From: Nitrospirota bacterium | Lineage (GTDB): Bacteria; Nitrospirota; Nitrospiria; Nitrospirales; Nitrospiraceae | Direction: 5' to 3' | DNA length: 64,000 bases | Assembly: GCA_026387665.1 (NCBI GenBank) | Contig: JAPLLG010000003.1 | Coordinates: 124,001 to 188,000, forward strand | Translations under genes and position numbers: made by a program | Shown: one piece after another, positions 18,478-27,965 of the stretch | How the letters are laid out: the number at the start of each line of letters is the position of its first letter | Position numbering within the stretch: the first letter of the stretch is position 1 | The notes under the pieces: model-generated | The model's input: only the letters and a program-made list of their open reading frames with translations | What the model was told of the DNA's origin: nothing | Databases searched by the model: none

Positions 18478-19352
18478 TTCATAGTATGACCGGCTTCGGC
18501 CGTCGACAGGCTCCCTGGCAAGATGGATCGGTCACGGTCGAAATGCGCTCCGTCAACCATCGGTTCCTTGAAATCGCCTGCCGCCTTCCCCGGCCCCTGA
18601 GCCAGCTGGAAGACGCCTTTAAGAAAGCCATCCAGCAACGCTGCACCCGTGGCCGCGTCGACATCACGGTGACGGTCCAGGCCGGCAAAGGCCGCGCCGG
18701 AAGCGTCAATCTTGACCAGGCGCTCGCAAAGCAGTACCATCAGGCCTTCCTCACTCTCAAGAAATCCCTGAAGCTGAGCGGGTCGGTCGATCTGGCGCTC
18801 ATGGCTGGGCTCCGTGACGTGGTGTCGGTATCGGATCAGCCAACGGAAGACCCGAAACTGGCGAAGCTCGTGCAACAATTGATGACCAAGGCCCTGACGG
18901 ACCTGGAGGGGATGCGGACAAGCGAAGGGAAGGCCCTGACCGAGGATATGCGAACGCGGGTCCAGACCATTCGGGGCCACAAGGACCTGATCGCCGCCAG
19001 GACCCCGCTGCTGGCTCAAGAGGCCTTTGACCGTATGAAAACCCGTGTGGAGAAGCTGCTGGGATCGGAAATTCCTGACCTCCCCAGGCTCTATCAGGAA
19101 TTGGCCGTCTACGCAGACCGTGGCGACATCACGGAAGAAATAGTCAGACTGGACTCGCATATGATACAGTTTGAACAGACGCTCAACCGCGCAGAATCTG
19201 TGGGTAAAACACTCGATTTCCTCCTCCAGGAAATCGGGCGGGAAGTCAACACGATCGGGTCAAAAGCGAATGACGCCGACATCGCCGGTCATGTGGTTCA
19301 CATGAAGGCCGAACTCGAACGTATTCGCGAACAGGTGCAAAACGTCGAATGA
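18474..19352 (+). CDS. yicC: YicC-family endoribonuclease
   Basis: A 292-residue YicC/YloC protein. It begins with the hallmark MIHSMTGFGR and has the family block VEMRSVNHRFLEIACRLP. The C-terminal DUF1732 part includes RGDITEEIVRLDSHMIQF, the EIGREVNTIGSKAND motif and a terminal VVHMKAELERIREQVQN helix. Members cleave RNA and influence sRNA turnover in enterobacteria. It usually sits beside gmk, as here: its stop overlaps the gmk start (ATGA). Confidence 0.92.
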   Translation: MIHSMTGFGRRQAPWQDGSVTVEMRSVNHRFLEIACRLPRPLSQLEDAFKKAIQQRCTRGRVDITVTVQAGKGRAGSVNLDQALAKQYHQAFLTLKKSLKLSGSVDLALMAGLRDVVSVSDQPTEDPKLAKLVQQLMTKALTDLEGMRTSEGKALTEDMRTRVQTIRGHKDLIAARTPLLAQEAFDRMKTRVEKLLGSEIPDLPRLYQELAVYADRGDITEEIVRLDSHMIQFEQTLNRAESVGKTLDFLLQEIGREVNTIGSKANDADIAGHVVHMKAELERIREQVQNVE

Positions 19353-20038
19353 GCTCCATGACCACCACAAGTTCCACAGCCCCAGTGTCCAATCCGCCGC
19401 GATCCTCGATGGATCGACGGGGGATTTTGTTCATTATCTCCGCACCCTCCGGGACGGGGAAAACTACGCTCTGCAAACAGCTCACGACGAACCTGCCTGA
19501 CCTGTGGCATTCCGTGTCCTATACGACCAGACAACCGCGGCCCGGCGAAGAGCATGGGCGCGAATATTACTTCATCGACGAACAACCGTTTCAGGAGATG
19601 GTCGAACGCAATGAATTCGTGGAGTGGGCCCGCGTATACGGAAACCTCTACGGCACCCCCTGGAAATCGCTGACCGAAAAGATCGATCAGGGGATCGACG
19701 TCTTGCTCGAGATCGACGTGCAAGGGGCCATGCAGGTCAAAAAACGATTCGAAGACTCGGTCTCCATCTTTATTCTGCCTCCCTCGATCGCCGTCCTCCG
19801 ATCCCGTCTGCAGACCAGGGCCTCTGACTCGCCCGAAGAGATTCAGCGCCGCCTGCAGAAGGTCAAAGAAGAGGTCTGGAGTTATCGGGAATACGCCTAC
19901 ATCGTCCGGAACGACGACCTCACCCGGTCGCTGCGCGACCTCGAAAGCATCTTCTGGTCGGAGCGATTGAAGACCAAACGATTGAACATGACGTGGATCG
20001 AGAATAATTTCATTCTTGACGACGAACAGAAGTCCTGA
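19349..20038 (+). CDS. gmk: Guanylate kinase
   Basis: A 229-residue GMP kinase. The P-loop SAPSGTGKTTL is preceded by a 25-residue Ser/Thr-rich N-terminal tail; the GMP-binding VSYTTRQPRPGEEHGREYYFI and the lid helix with TRASDSPEEIQRRL follow. Codon ATG 19349 overlaps the yicC stop; an internal ATG at 19409 (MDRRG) would give the usual family length, so the true start is not certain. Confidence 0.93.
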   Translation: MSSMTTTSSTAPVSNPPRSSMDRRGILFIISAPSGTGKTTLCKQLTTNLPDLWHSVSYTTRQPRPGEEHGREYYFIDEQPFQEMVERNEFVEWARVYGNLYGTPWKSLTEKIDQGIDVLLEIDVQGAMQVKKRFEDSVSIFILPPSIAVLRSRLQTRASDSPEEIQRRLQKVKEEVWSYREYAYIVRNDDLTRSLRDLESIFWSERLKTKRLNMTWIENNFILDDEQKS

Positions 20039-20079
20039 GATCGCGACGATCTTTCATCTCACAAAGGAGAACGGCATCC

Positions 20080-20436
20080 ATGATCGACATGTTGAGACTC
20101 TTACCGCAATACGCGCCGGGCGAATTCGACTCACGGCACCGGCTGGCGATCATCGCAGGCCAGCGGGCGAAGCACATCGTGCAGGGATCGCGTCATGCCC
20201 CTTCGCGCTTCACCAAAGAAACGACCATCGCCCTCGACGAAGTCCTCATGGGACAGACCAAGTACCTCGTCGGCGAAGAGGCCCGGGCGGCGATGAAGGA
20301 AGCGAAGCGCGGCAGGGAAGGCGAGATGGAGCGCATTGCCATGATGACCGGCGACGATGCCAAAGAGATCAAAAAAGAGCTGAGCGTCTATGTCGACGAT
20401 ACGCCGAAGCCAGTCGTGGGCGAGAGCGAGGAGTAA
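20080..20436 (+). CDS. rpoZ: RNA polymerase omega subunit
   Basis: A 118-residue omega subunit: an N-terminal leader, then DSRHRLAIIAGQRAKHIVQG (omega helices 2-3, which hold the beta' C-terminus) and KETTIALDEVLMGQ. It is longer than the E. coli protein (91) through an acidic/basic C-terminal tail. AAAGGAGAA lies upstream of the ATG. Position between gmk and coaBC is the classical order. Confidence 0.88.
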   Translation: MIDMLRLLPQYAPGEFDSRHRLAIIAGQRAKHIVQGSRHAPSRFTKETTIALDEVLMGQTKYLVGEEARAAMKEAKRGREGEMERIAMMTGDDAKEIKKELSVYVDDTPKPVVGESEE

Positions 20437-20439
20437 TTC

Positions 20440-21702
20440 GTGGCACCCTCCGGCTCCAACGGGCCGACGTTGATCGGGACGCGAATCGTGCTGGGCGTGA
20501 CCGGCAGCATCGCGGCCTATAAGGCGGTCTCGCTACTCCGGACTCTGCTCCGCGAAGGCGCCACCGTCCAGGTCGTGATGACGGCATCAGCCACGAAGTT
20601 CGTCACGCCCCTGACGTTTGAAGTGCTCTCCGGCCATCCCGTGTCGACGGATGTGTTCGAGGCGCATCAGGAGATGAAACACTTATCGCTGCCTGAGCAG
20701 GCGGATGCCATCGTGATTGCGCCGGCCACGGCCAATTGCCTGGCGAAATCGGCGCTGGGACTGGGCGACGATTTGCTCTCGACCATGCTCCTCACGGCGC
20801 AATGTCCCTTGATTATGGCGCCCGCGATGGACGGGGGAATGTGGACGCACCCAGCCGTCACGGAACATGTGCGGACCTTGCGTGCGAGGGGAACGATCGT
20901 CGTCGATCCCGACGAAGGACCGCTCGCCTCCGGGAAAGTCGGCCAAGGCCGCTTGGCGGAGGAACACAAGATCCTCGAGGCTCTGCAGTCAGCCCTGGCG
21001 CCACAACGCGATTGGCAGGGACATCGGGTCCTGATATCCGCAGGCCCCACGCAAGAACCGATCGATCCGGTCCGATTCATTTCCAATCGCTCCTCCGGCA
21101 AGATGGGCTATGCCCTCGCCGAAGCAGCCCGGGCCAGGGGAGCCCAAGTCGTGCTCGTCAGTGGTCCCACGGGCTTGCCCGCGCCACGAGGCATCGAGAT
21201 CATCCCGGTTGAAACAGCCGAAGACATGACGAAAGCCCTGTCTACGCGTCTGGCCTGGTCGACTGTCGTGATCATGGCGGCCGCCGTGGCGGATTTTCGG
21301 CCCCTCCATCCCGCTTCGCAAAAAATCAAAAAACAGGGCCAGACCGACCAGACGCTTACGCTCGAACGGACCACCGATATTCTGGCTGCGCTATCGGCCC
21401 AACGGACGACCCAACTCCTCGTCGGCTTCGCCGCAGAGACCCACAATCTGATCGCCCATGCGAAAGACAAGCTGGCAGCCAAAGGGCTCGACCTCATCGT
21501 GGCGAACGATGTCACGACAGAAGGGGCGGGATTCGGGAGCGATCAGAACGCCGCCACGCTGATCGACCTGCAGGGGACTCTGACAACATTGCCGCTGATG
21601 CCGAAACGGGCGATGGCCGATGCAATCCTGAATAAGGCGCACGCACTACTCCGCGCCGGAGAGTCGAACCAGGCCTCCAAGCCGGTTGCAGGGAGGCGTT
21701 AG
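20440..21702 (+). CDS. coaBC: CoaBC: phosphopantothenoylcysteine decarboxylase / phosphopantothenate-cysteine ligase
   Basis: A 420-residue bifunctional coenzyme A enzyme, GTG start 3 bp after rpoZ. The CoaC half (1 to about 185) binds FMN (GVTGSIAAYKA, MTASATKFVTPLTFE, IAPATANCLAKSALG). The CoaB half has the dinucleotide-like AGPTQEPIDPVRFISNRSSGKMG and the loop FAAETHNLIAHAKDKLAAKGLDLIVAND. In the decarboxylase half the PxMNxxMW motif reads PAMDGGMW (Asn to Asp), and the loop that carries the catalytic Cys in many homologues reads GPLASGKVGQGR (Ser instead of Cys). Confidence 0.92.
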   Translation: MAPSGSNGPTLIGTRIVLGVTGSIAAYKAVSLLRTLLREGATVQVVMTASATKFVTPLTFEVLSGHPVSTDVFEAHQEMKHLSLPEQADAIVIAPATANCLAKSALGLGDDLLSTMLLTAQCPLIMAPAMDGGMWTHPAVTEHVRTLRARGTIVVDPDEGPLASGKVGQGRLAEEHKILEALQSALAPQRDWQGHRVLISAGPTQEPIDPVRFISNRSSGKMGYALAEAARARGAQVVLVSGPTGLPAPRGIEIIPVETAEDMTKALSTRLAWSTVVIMAAAVADFRPLHPASQKIKKQGQTDQTLTLERTTDILAALSAQRTTQLLVGFAAETHNLIAHAKDKLAAKGLDLIVANDVTTEGAGFGSDQNAATLIDLQGTLTTLPLMPKRAMADAILNKAHALLRAGESNQASKPVAGRR

Positions 21703-21707
21703 CACCC

Positions 21708-22346
21708 ATGGCACAGAGTTACAATTCCGCCGAGACCGCGCTGGAAATCGACCGGCTCGCCACCCAGTTAGCCAAAGATCCTCAGTCCAAAGCGTTTCTG
21801 CCGTTGGCTGAAGCATATGGCAAAGCCGGTATGTGGCAAGAGGCGGCAGGCGTGCTCAAAGATGGATTGAAATACTATCCCGGCTTCATTACCGCGATGG
21901 TGGCACTGGGCCGTGCCTATGACCAGATGGAGCAGCCGGCCAAAGCACAAGCGATCCTGGAAGAGTCCATCAAGCTCAGCCCGGAAAACCTGCGCGCACA
22001 CCGGACCTTGATCAAGATTTACCAGAGCCAGGGACAAAATGACTTGGCGCTGCAGTCCTGCTCCGCCATCCTGACCGCCAACCCGCGGGATGAAGAGGCC
22101 CTCTTGGTCCAAGCCTCGTTAGGGGGGCCAGTGAAACAGGAACCGGCACAGCCTAAGCCATCGGCTCTTCGTGAGACCCAAGCCTTCGCCACGCAAACCA
22201 ATGTCTCGCCAGACTTTACGGACGTTCCTGCGCTATCGCCTCACGCGGGAGTCGTGGTCCAGCTGGAAGCCTGGCTTCGCACCATCGAATCACGGCGGCG
22301 CGACCGCGATGCGGCAAACAGCTCACACTTCAAGACTTCCCAATAA
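21708..22346 (+). CDS. TPR-repeat protein
   Basis: A 212-residue cytoplasmic protein with at least three tetratricopeptide repeats between about residues 18 and 135 (PLAEAYGKAGMWQEAAGVLKDGLKYYP; ALGRAYDQMEQPAKAQAILEESIKLSP; TLIKIYQSQGQNDLALQSCSAILTANP). The rest is a Pro/Ala/Gln-rich tail ending in a charged helix. It follows coaBC by 5 bp, the last gene of that run. It is a scaffold with an unknown partner. Confidence 0.75.
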   Translation: MAQSYNSAETALEIDRLATQLAKDPQSKAFLPLAEAYGKAGMWQEAAGVLKDGLKYYPGFITAMVALGRAYDQMEQPAKAQAILEESIKLSPENLRAHRTLIKIYQSQGQNDLALQSCSAILTANPRDEEALLVQASLGGPVKQEPAQPKPSALRETQAFATQTNVSPDFTDVPALSPHAGVVVQLEAWLRTIESRRRDRDAANSSHFKTSQ

Positions 22347-22356
22347 TTTTGCGAGT

Positions 22357-22385
22357 TTGACCGGTTTGAGGCGGCCTGATACAAT
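22357..22385 (+). promoter_or_regulatory. Strong sigma70 promoter of the aroQ-efp-accBC operon
   Basis: TTGACC (22357-22362), 17-bp spacer, TACAAT (22380-22385); 65 bp before the aroQ ATG. Confidence 0.75.
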
Positions 22386-22449
22386 GCCGCCCTGCTAGAC
22401 CCTGTCACGAGGAACCGGCTTCACGTACCCAGTCTCTGAAGAAAAAGAC

Positions 22450-22950
22450 ATGTTACGCATACGAGTCTTACATGGCCCCAATCTGAATCTTCTGGGAACC
22501 AGGGAACAGTCGATTTACGGCACACTGTCCCTGGATGACCTCAACTCGGCCCTCCGGACGTTGGCGAAGGAATTAGCCGTCAAGGTAGACCTGCGCCAGT
22601 CCAATAGTGAGGGAGAGCTGGTCAACTGGATTCAGGAGGCGCGCAAGGAATACGACGGGATCATCATCAACCCGGCCGCCTATACCCATACCAGCATCGC
22701 GATCCGGGATGCGATTGCGGCAGTGGGCCTTCCGACGGTGGAGGTCCATCTGTCCAATATTCATCAGCGGGAGGAGTTTCGCCATCAGTCCTATATCGCG
22801 GGAGTCGCCCTGGGGCAAATTGCCGGCCTGGGACCGACCGGTTATCTCCTCGCGCTCCGTGGACTGTGCGACCATCTGACCGCGGCCAATCGCCAGAAGA
22901 AGACGGCCAAGCCGGCACCAGCGCGACGGACGGCAAAGGGCACAAAATAA
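22450..22950 (+). CDS. aroQ: 3-dehydroquinate dehydratase, type II
   Basis: A 166-residue type II dehydroquinase of the shikimate pathway. It shows the opening [17 protein letters not shown] (with the catalytic Tyr), the flexible-lid Arg, the Asn/Ala-rich [17 protein letters not shown] and [18 protein letters not shown] (catalytic His). The last 25 residues are a Lys/Ala-rich tail not needed for the fold. It heads an operon with efp, accB and accC, a common arrangement. Confidence 0.95.
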   Translation: MLRIRVLHGPNLNLLGTREQSIYGTLSLDDLNSALRTLAKELAVKVDLRQSNSEGELVNWIQEARKEYDGIIINPAAYTHTSIAIRDAIAAVGLPTVEVHLSNIHQREEFRHQSYIAGVALGQIAGLGPTGYLLALRGLCDHLTAANRQKKTAKPAPARRTAKGTK

Positions 22951-22997
22951 TTGCAGCGCATGTTGAGCGACCTCTTACAGTCCGAATGGAGTATTGA

Positions 22998-23558
22998 GTG
23001 ATTTCCACGACAGATTTTCGCGGTGGTGTGCGGCTCATGGTTGATAACCAGCCGTTCTATATCATTGAGTTTCAGCATGTGAAACCAGGCAAGGGCGGAG
23101 CTTTTGTGCGCACCAAGCTCAAGGGCTATCTCACAGGCAGCGTCATCGACCGGACCTTCCGGTCAGGGGAGCGGTTCGAAGAGCCGGATCTCGAAGAACG
23201 GGACATGCAATTCCTCTACGCCACCGACGATGCCTATACCTTTATGGACACGGACAGCTACGAGCAACTGACGTTCGAAAAGGGCAAGCTCGGCGACAAT
23301 GCGGATCTGCTGAAAGAAAACATGATCGTGAAGATCCTCGTGTACGAGCATCGCCCGATCGATGTCGAGCTGCCCAACTTCATCGAATTGAAAGTGACGG
23401 ATACTGAACCGGGGTTTCGTGGCGACACCGCCACCGGCGGCACCAAACTCGCCACCCTCGAAACCGGCGCCACCCTCAAGGTGCCTCTGTATTTAGAAAC
23501 CGGAACCGTGATCAAGATCGATACACGGACCCGGTCTTACGTGGAGCGTGTTCGGTGA
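22998..23558 (+). CDS. efp: Elongation factor P
   Basis: A 186-residue EF-P with a GTG start. The tip loop [14 protein letters not shown] carries the Lys that is modified in many bacteria; OB domains 2 and 3 follow ([37 protein letters not shown]...[14 protein letters not shown]). EF-P rescues ribosomes stalled at polyproline. The tip residue is Lys, so an EpmA- or YmfI-like modifier would be expected elsewhere; none is in the window. Confidence 0.95.
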   Translation: MISTTDFRGGVRLMVDNQPFYIIEFQHVKPGKGGAFVRTKLKGYLTGSVIDRTFRSGERFEEPDLEERDMQFLYATDDAYTFMDTDSYEQLTFEKGKLGDNADLLKENMIVKILVYEHRPIDVELPNFIELKVTDTEPGFRGDTATGGTKLATLETGATLKVPLYLETGTVIKIDTRTRSYVERVR

Positions 23559-24127
23559 GCAAACAAAAAATAAGCAAATCGAAGAAGCGCGGGACGCGAA
23601 TCATTCCCCCTCAGACCTTTGCCGTCCCTGCGAGGGGGCAGGGCCTGCCTCTGCTCTCGGGACAACAAAGCAAGCATATCCAGGAACTGATCGACCTCCT
23701 CAAGAAGAACGATTTGACCGAATTGGAACTGGAACGCGAAGGCCTCAGAATCCGCGTACGGCACGAAGTCGAAATCAGAACGATCACGACCACCGTCGCC
23801 GATCAGGGGAGCTCCAGCTCCACGTCCTCGCCTCAGCCCACTGGCCAAGCAGCCGTGCCGGCCGAAGATACGACCGGCATGATCACCATCCCGTCGCCGA
23901 TCGTCGGGACCTTCTATCGGTCTCCCTCGCCGGATGCCGACCCCTATGTGGAAGAAGGCGATTACGTGAAAAAGGGCCAGGTCCTGTGCATCGTCGAAGC
24001 GATGAAGCTGATGAACGAAATTGAATCAGAAGTGGACGGACGGATCACAAAAGTTCTCGCCGAAAGCACCAAGCCCGTCGAATATGGCCAGGCGCTCTTC
24101 CTCGTCGATCCGACAGCCACGCCCTAG
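23555..24127 (+). CDS. accB: Biotin carboxyl carrier protein of acetyl-CoA carboxylase
   Basis: A 190-residue BCCP; its GTG start overlaps the efp stop. A basic N-terminal region and a Ser/Gln/Ala-rich linker precede the biotinyl domain (about residues 115-187), which has the thumb-containing [20 protein letters not shown] and the biotinylated Lys in [13 protein letters not shown]. It carries CO2 between AccC and the AccAD transferase in fatty-acid synthesis. Confidence 0.95.
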   Translation: MSKQKISKSKKRGTRIIPPQTFAVPARGQGLPLLSGQQSKHIQELIDLLKKNDLTELELEREGLRIRVRHEVEIRTITTTVADQGSSSSTSSPQPTGQAAVPAEDTTGMITIPSPIVGTFYRSPSPDADPYVEEGDYVKKGQVLCIVEAMKLMNEIESEVDGRITKVLAESTKPVEYGQALFLVDPTATP

Positions 24128-24160
24128 TCCTCGTCCCTGACCCACACCGGAGTATTTGCG

Positions 24161-25501
24161 TTGTTCAAGAAAGTATTGATAGCCAATCGCGGTGAAATCG
24201 CCCTTCGAGTCATTCGCGCCTGCAAAGAGCTCGGCATTAAGACGGTCGCCATCTTTTCAGAGGCCGATGCCGCGAGCCTCCATGTGCGCGCCGCCGACGA
24301 GAAGATTTGCGTCGGGCCTCCGGATGCCGCCCTGAGCTACCGCAACATTCCCAACGTCCTGAGCGCAGCCGAGATCACTGGGGCGGACGCCATCCACCCC
24401 GGATACGGGTTCCTCTCGGAGAATGCCCACTTCGCGGAAGTCTGCGAGTCCATCGGCGTGAAATTCATCGGTCCGACGTCCGAGCATATCGCGCTCCTGG
24501 GAGACAAAGCCAAAGCGCGCGAAATCGTGGCCCGCCGTGGGTTGCCCGTCACGCCGGGCAGTCCCGGAGAACTGAAGAGCGAACAGGAAGCCCTCGAAGC
24601 CGCGGGCAAGATCGGCTATCCCGTCATCATCAAAGCCTCAGCCGGCGGGGGAGGACGCGGCATGCGCGTCGTCAACAAAGCCGAAGACCTGGCGCGCGCC
24701 TTTCAAGCCGCGCAAGCGGAGGCGAAGACGACGTTCGGCAACGATGCCGTCTACCTCGAACGCTACTTTCTCGAACCCCGCCATATCGAAGTGCAGATTG
24801 CCGCAGACCATCGCGGACATGTCGTGCATTTCGGCGAGCGCGACTGTTCGATCCAGCGCCGGCATCAGAAACTGGTCGAGGAAACACCGTCGCCTGCCGT
24901 CAATGAAAAGCTCCGCAAGGAGATCTGCCGCGTGGCCGTCGAAGCCGTCAAAGCCGTGCGCTACCGGAATGTCGGCACCGTCGAGTTCCTGCTCGACAAG
25001 GATCACAACTTCTTTTTCATGGAAGTGAACACCCGCATCCAGGTGGAACATGCGATTACGGAAATGGTGACCGGCGTCGATCTCATCAAGGAGCAGATCC
25101 GGATCGCCGACGGGCAATCCCTTTCGGTCAAGCAGCAAGACATCAAACTCAACGGGCATAGCCTCGAATGTCGCATCAATGCCGAAGACCCGGAGAAGTT
25201 CACGCCCTGTCCCGGCATGATCACCAAATACAGCGCGCCAGGCGGGTTCGGCGTCCGCGTTGACTCGGCCATGGAATCGAACATGATGGTCGTCCCGTTC
25301 TACGATTCCATGATCGCCAAAGTCATCACCCATGGCCGTGACCGGCAGGAATCCATCGCCCGCATGCGCCGCGCCCTCGACGAATTCGTGATCGAAGGCA
25401 TCAAGACGACCATCCCGCTGCACAAACGCATCCTCAACGATCCCGATTTCCAAAAGGGCCATGTCTCCACCACATTCCTGGAGCGTTTCCTCGCCAGTTA
25501 G
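24161..25501 (+). CDS. accC: Biotin carboxylase
   Basis: A 446-residue ATP-grasp biotin carboxylase, TTG start with GGAG upstream. It shows the N-terminal [34 protein letters not shown], the glycine-rich [14 protein letters not shown] loop, [15 protein letters not shown] and [22 protein letters not shown]. It forms the ATP-dependent carboxylation half of acetyl-CoA carboxylase with AccB, which lies 33 bp upstream. An rTCA or anaplerotic pyruvate carboxylase subunit shares these motifs, but the AccB neighbour favours AccC. Confidence 0.95.
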   Translation: MFKKVLIANRGEIALRVIRACKELGIKTVAIFSEADAASLHVRAADEKICVGPPDAALSYRNIPNVLSAAEITGADAIHPGYGFLSENAHFAEVCESIGVKFIGPTSEHIALLGDKAKAREIVARRGLPVTPGSPGELKSEQEALEAAGKIGYPVIIKASAGGGGRGMRVVNKAEDLARAFQAAQAEAKTTFGNDAVYLERYFLEPRHIEVQIAADHRGHVVHFGERDCSIQRRHQKLVEETPSPAVNEKLRKEICRVAVEAVKAVRYRNVGTVEFLLDKDHNFFFMEVNTRIQVEHAITEMVTGVDLIKEQIRIADGQSLSVKQQDIKLNGHSLECRINAEDPEKFTPCPGMITKYSAPGGFGVRVDSAMESNMMVVPFYDSMIAKVITHGRDRQESIARMRRALDEFVIEGIKTTIPLHKRILNDPDFQKGHVSTTFLERFLAS

Positions 25502-25549
25502 TCGGCGCATGACTGGCAGCGAGTCTTCCTTCCGGTTACAATCCTCAGT

Positions 25550-26206
25550 ATGGCCTCAAGAACCAGCTCCAGCCTGAATCGCCTCTACATCATTCTAGAT
25601 CCCTCTATTTGTCCTGAGCGTGCCTTGATCGACGTGCTGACAGCCTCAGCTGAGGCCGGCGCCACGCTCTTTCAATATCGCAACAAGACTGCCTCGATGA
25701 AGGAGGCCTATCAAGAAGCCTTGGCGCTTCGACAAGCAGCGGCGAAGGCCGGCGTGCTCTTCATCGTGAACGATCGCTGCGACTTGGCCCTGGCTGTGGA
25801 TGCGGATGGTGTGCATTTGGGGCAGGGAGACTTGCCGCTCGATCTGGCCCGCAAGGTCATGGGGCCGGACAAGTTGATCGGCATCTCCACCCACAATCCC
25901 GATCAGGTGCGGGCAGCCAGCGCCGGAAAACCGGACTACCTTGGCTTTGGACCGATCTTTACACCAGGCTCAAAACTTGATCACGACCCGGTCGTGGGGC
26001 TGGAGGGATTACGGGCGATACGCACACTAACGTCGCTACCGGTCTTTGCGATCGGTGGCATTCAAATCGGACAGGTCGGGGACGTCATGGAAGCGGGAGC
26101 CGATGGCGTCGCGGTCATATCGGCCATCGTGAAAGCCGCGGATATTCGAGAAGCGGTCAGGGCCTTTCTTTCCCGTATGCCGACACCAGCTTCGCCAGCG
26201 TCATAA
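25550..26206 (+). CDS. thiE: Thiamine phosphate synthase
   Basis: A 218-residue TIM-barrel enzyme joining HMP-PP and thiazole phosphate. It shows TLFQYRNKTASMKE (diphosphate site), FIVNDRCDLALAVDADGVHLGQGDLP, the IGISTHNPDQV strand, YLGFGPIFTPGSK and FAIGGI. It overlaps the convergent bioD by 50 bp at the 3' ends. I see no TPP riboswitch upstream. Confidence 0.93.
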   Translation: MASRTSSSLNRLYIILDPSICPERALIDVLTASAEAGATLFQYRNKTASMKEAYQEALALRQAAAKAGVLFIVNDRCDLALAVDADGVHLGQGDLPLDLARKVMGPDKLIGISTHNPDQVRAASAGKPDYLGFGPIFTPGSKLDHDPVVGLEGLRAIRTLTSLPVFAIGGIQIGQVGDVMEAGADGVAVISAIVKAADIREAVRAFLSRMPTPASPAS

Positions 26207-26894
26207 CCTCGACCACCCAGGCCAGTTGCATCATGCCGTCATGCCAATTCTTCGTCACGGCGGCACTGTAGGGGAGGGGCCCCACCACGGGAACCTTCGC
26301 CAAGCGTCGCAACAGAGTCACCGTCGATTGCTCCTGCGCGCGAGCGATCGCCGTACGGACCGGCCGCAATCGATTCAAGACCAACGCAACAACAGGAATC
26401 TTCCGCTGACGGAGCGCGGCAAGCGTCAAAAGCGCATGATTGACTCCGCCCAGGCCTGACTGTCCCACCACAATAACGGGGAGCCCCATACGCTCCATGA
26501 GGTCCAGCCCATCGACGGTTTCCGTGATCGGCACATGCACCCCGCCGGCTCCTTCCACGACCAGCAGATCGTGCTTCCGACGTAGAGCACGGAAGGCTTG
26601 CAGGATGGTCGCCACCCGTATCGTCTGTCCTTCTTCCCGCGCGGCAGAGAGAGGCGCCATCGGCAATCGAAAGACATAGGGACAGACTTCGGCCATCGGA
26701 TCATCACTTCCCGCCGCTCGTCGCAACCGTACTCCATCAGACTGGGCCTTGGTCGATCCTGCAACCCCAGTCTCAACCGGCTTCATCACGCCAACGTCGA
26801 TCCCTCGTTGCCTCAGATGCGCCACCAATGCAGCAGCCACGAGCGTTTTCCCGACGCCCGTATCGGTCGCAGTGATAAAGACCCCGTGTTTCAT
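26157..26894 (-). CDS. bioD: Dethiobiotin synthetase
   Basis: A 245-residue ATP-dependent carboxylase of biotin synthesis. It begins MKHGVFITATDTGVGKTLVAA (P-loop), with VMKPVETGV, the acidic EGAGGVHVPIT segment and VVGQSGLGGVNHALLT. The frame continues upstream to 26969, but the extra codons derive from the hairpin repeat at 26904-26998 and have no family similarity, so ATG 26894 is preferred. No other bio genes are in the window. Confidence 0.92.
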   Translation of the reverse strand: MKHGVFITATDTGVGKTLVAAALVAHLRQRGIDVGVMKPVETGVAGSTKAQSDGVRLRRAAGSDDPMAEVCPYVFRLPMAPLSAAREEGQTIRVATILQAFRALRRKHDLLVVEGAGGVHVPITETVDGLDLMERMGLPVIVVGQSGLGGVNHALLTLAALRQRKIPVVALVLNRLRPVRTAIARAQEQSTVTLLRRLAKVPVVGPLPYSAAVTKNWHDGMMQLAWVVEVMTLAKLVSAYGKERP

Positions 26895-26903
26895 AAAAAA
26901 GAG

Positions 26904-26998
26904 CCTATGGCGAATAGCATATGGCACATAGTTTCTGAATAGAGATCCTTCATATCCTTCCCAATCCATCCTCCGCCATAAGCTATTAGCTATACGCT
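26904..26998. repeat. Imperfect inverted repeat with GCTATACGCTC arm
   Basis: Left arm 26904-26928 (GAGCCTATGGCGAATAGC...) is an imperfect reverse complement of the right arm 26973-26997 (GCCATAAGCTATTAGC..., ending AGCTATACGCTCTTC), separated by about 45 bp. The right-arm motif AGCTATACGCTCTTC recurs inside the lipA 5' end at about 35167-35182. Confidence 0.6.
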
Positions 26999-27002
26999 CT
27001 TC

Positions 27003-27764
27003 TCAGAAATTCCGGCTATCGCAATTCCAAACCTGCCCCGACACGTCCTTGAGTTGCGCCAGATACAAGACAGTCTTGGCCACTTCTTCTCGCGACGGAG
27101 GCCGGCCCAGCGCATGATCGTGCCATTGATCGTCTTCCGGCATGGTCCCTTCCGATAATCCAGTTTTCTGCCAGCCAGGCAGGAGCAGATTCACACGGAC
27201 ATTGCCCACGCCCCATTCCTGAGCCGCCGTCTGCACTAGCCCGATGAGACCGGCTTTTGACGCAGCATAGGCGGCCTGTCCCGTCGAGCCATGAAAGCCG
27301 GCATGCGATCCAATCACGACGATCGACCCGCCTCCGTTGGCAAGGAGGGGAGGAGCCATGGCGCGAAGGCAATAAAAGGTTCCTGTCAGGTTCGTGGCCA
27401 AGATCTCGGCCCAGGCTGTTTCATCTTGTCGAAGAAGGAGCTGGCTCCCTCCGATGCCCGCATTGCAGATGAACACAGAGGGCACAGGCACATGGCGGCA
27501 GGAGACGTCCACCATCTGTTGCACCGCATGGGACTGGCGAATGTCGGCGGCATAGAGCGATCCGGCTCCACCGGCTGCCACCACTTGGCTGAGGGTCTCT
27601 TCAGCCGATGTTTTATGGCGATGGTAATGGACCCCCACAGACCAGCCTGCTTCCGCAAAGGCCAGACTGATCGCACGACCGATCCCTCCGGACGCGCCGG
27701 TCACCAGCACCGCCTGTCTTTGGTTCATCTGGTTCATCTGGTTTCTCTGGTTGATCTGGTTCAT
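27003..27764 (-). CDS. Short-chain dehydrogenase/reductase (FabG-like)
   Basis: A 253-residue Rossmann SDR. The NAD(P) motif VLVTGASGGIGRAIS is near residue 20; FICNAGIGG, the catalytic Ser in VVIGSHAGFHGS, and YxxxK in AAYAASKAGLIG follow. It resembles 3-oxoacyl-ACP reductases, but the substrate is unknown. The first 17 residues, MNQINQRNQMNQMNQRQ, are encoded by the TCTGGTTCA-type repeat that continues upstream. Three in-frame ATGs (27764, 27740, 27731) could start the protein, and none has a good ribosome site. Confidence 0.85.
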   Translation of the reverse strand: MNQINQRNQMNQMNQRQAVLVTGASGGIGRAISLAFAEAGWSVGVHYHRHKTSAEETLSQVVAAGGAGSLYAADIRQSHAVQQMVDVSCRHVPVPSVFICNAGIGGSQLLLRQDETAWAEILATNLTGTFYCLRAMAPPLLANGGGSIVVIGSHAGFHGSTGQAAYAASKAGLIGLVQTAAQEWGVGNVRVNLLLPGWQKTGLSEGTMPEDDQWHDHALGRPPSREEVAKTVLYLAQLKDVSGQVWNCDSRNF

Positions 27765-27829
27765 CTAGTTGGTTCGGTTCATCTGGTTAGTTTCGTTCAA
27801 CCAAAAAACCAGACAAACCAGAGAGACAC
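27720..27829. repeat. TCTGGT-type hairpin repeat, copy R1
   Basis: The left arm is tandem TCTGGTTCA-like units (27720-27800), the right arm the complementary ACCAGACAAACCAGAG (27811-27825). The left arm overlaps the 5' end of the SDR gene and encodes its Asn/Gln-rich N-terminus. Confidence 0.65.
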
Positions 27830-27965
27830 AGTCGGTGGATTATGGGTCGGTTCTGGAGTGAAGGCAAGCCTGCAGGCACAACAGGGACGAACGCCGATCT
27901 TCTTGCCGCTTTCAGGATTCCTATGGTACGGTCCACCATTGCTCAACCGGTGGAGAACCTCGCAC

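Noticed and set aside
25501-25549. TPP riboswitch ahead of thiE
   Set aside because: The gap is only 48 bp and lacks the CTGAGA and ACCTGA elements.
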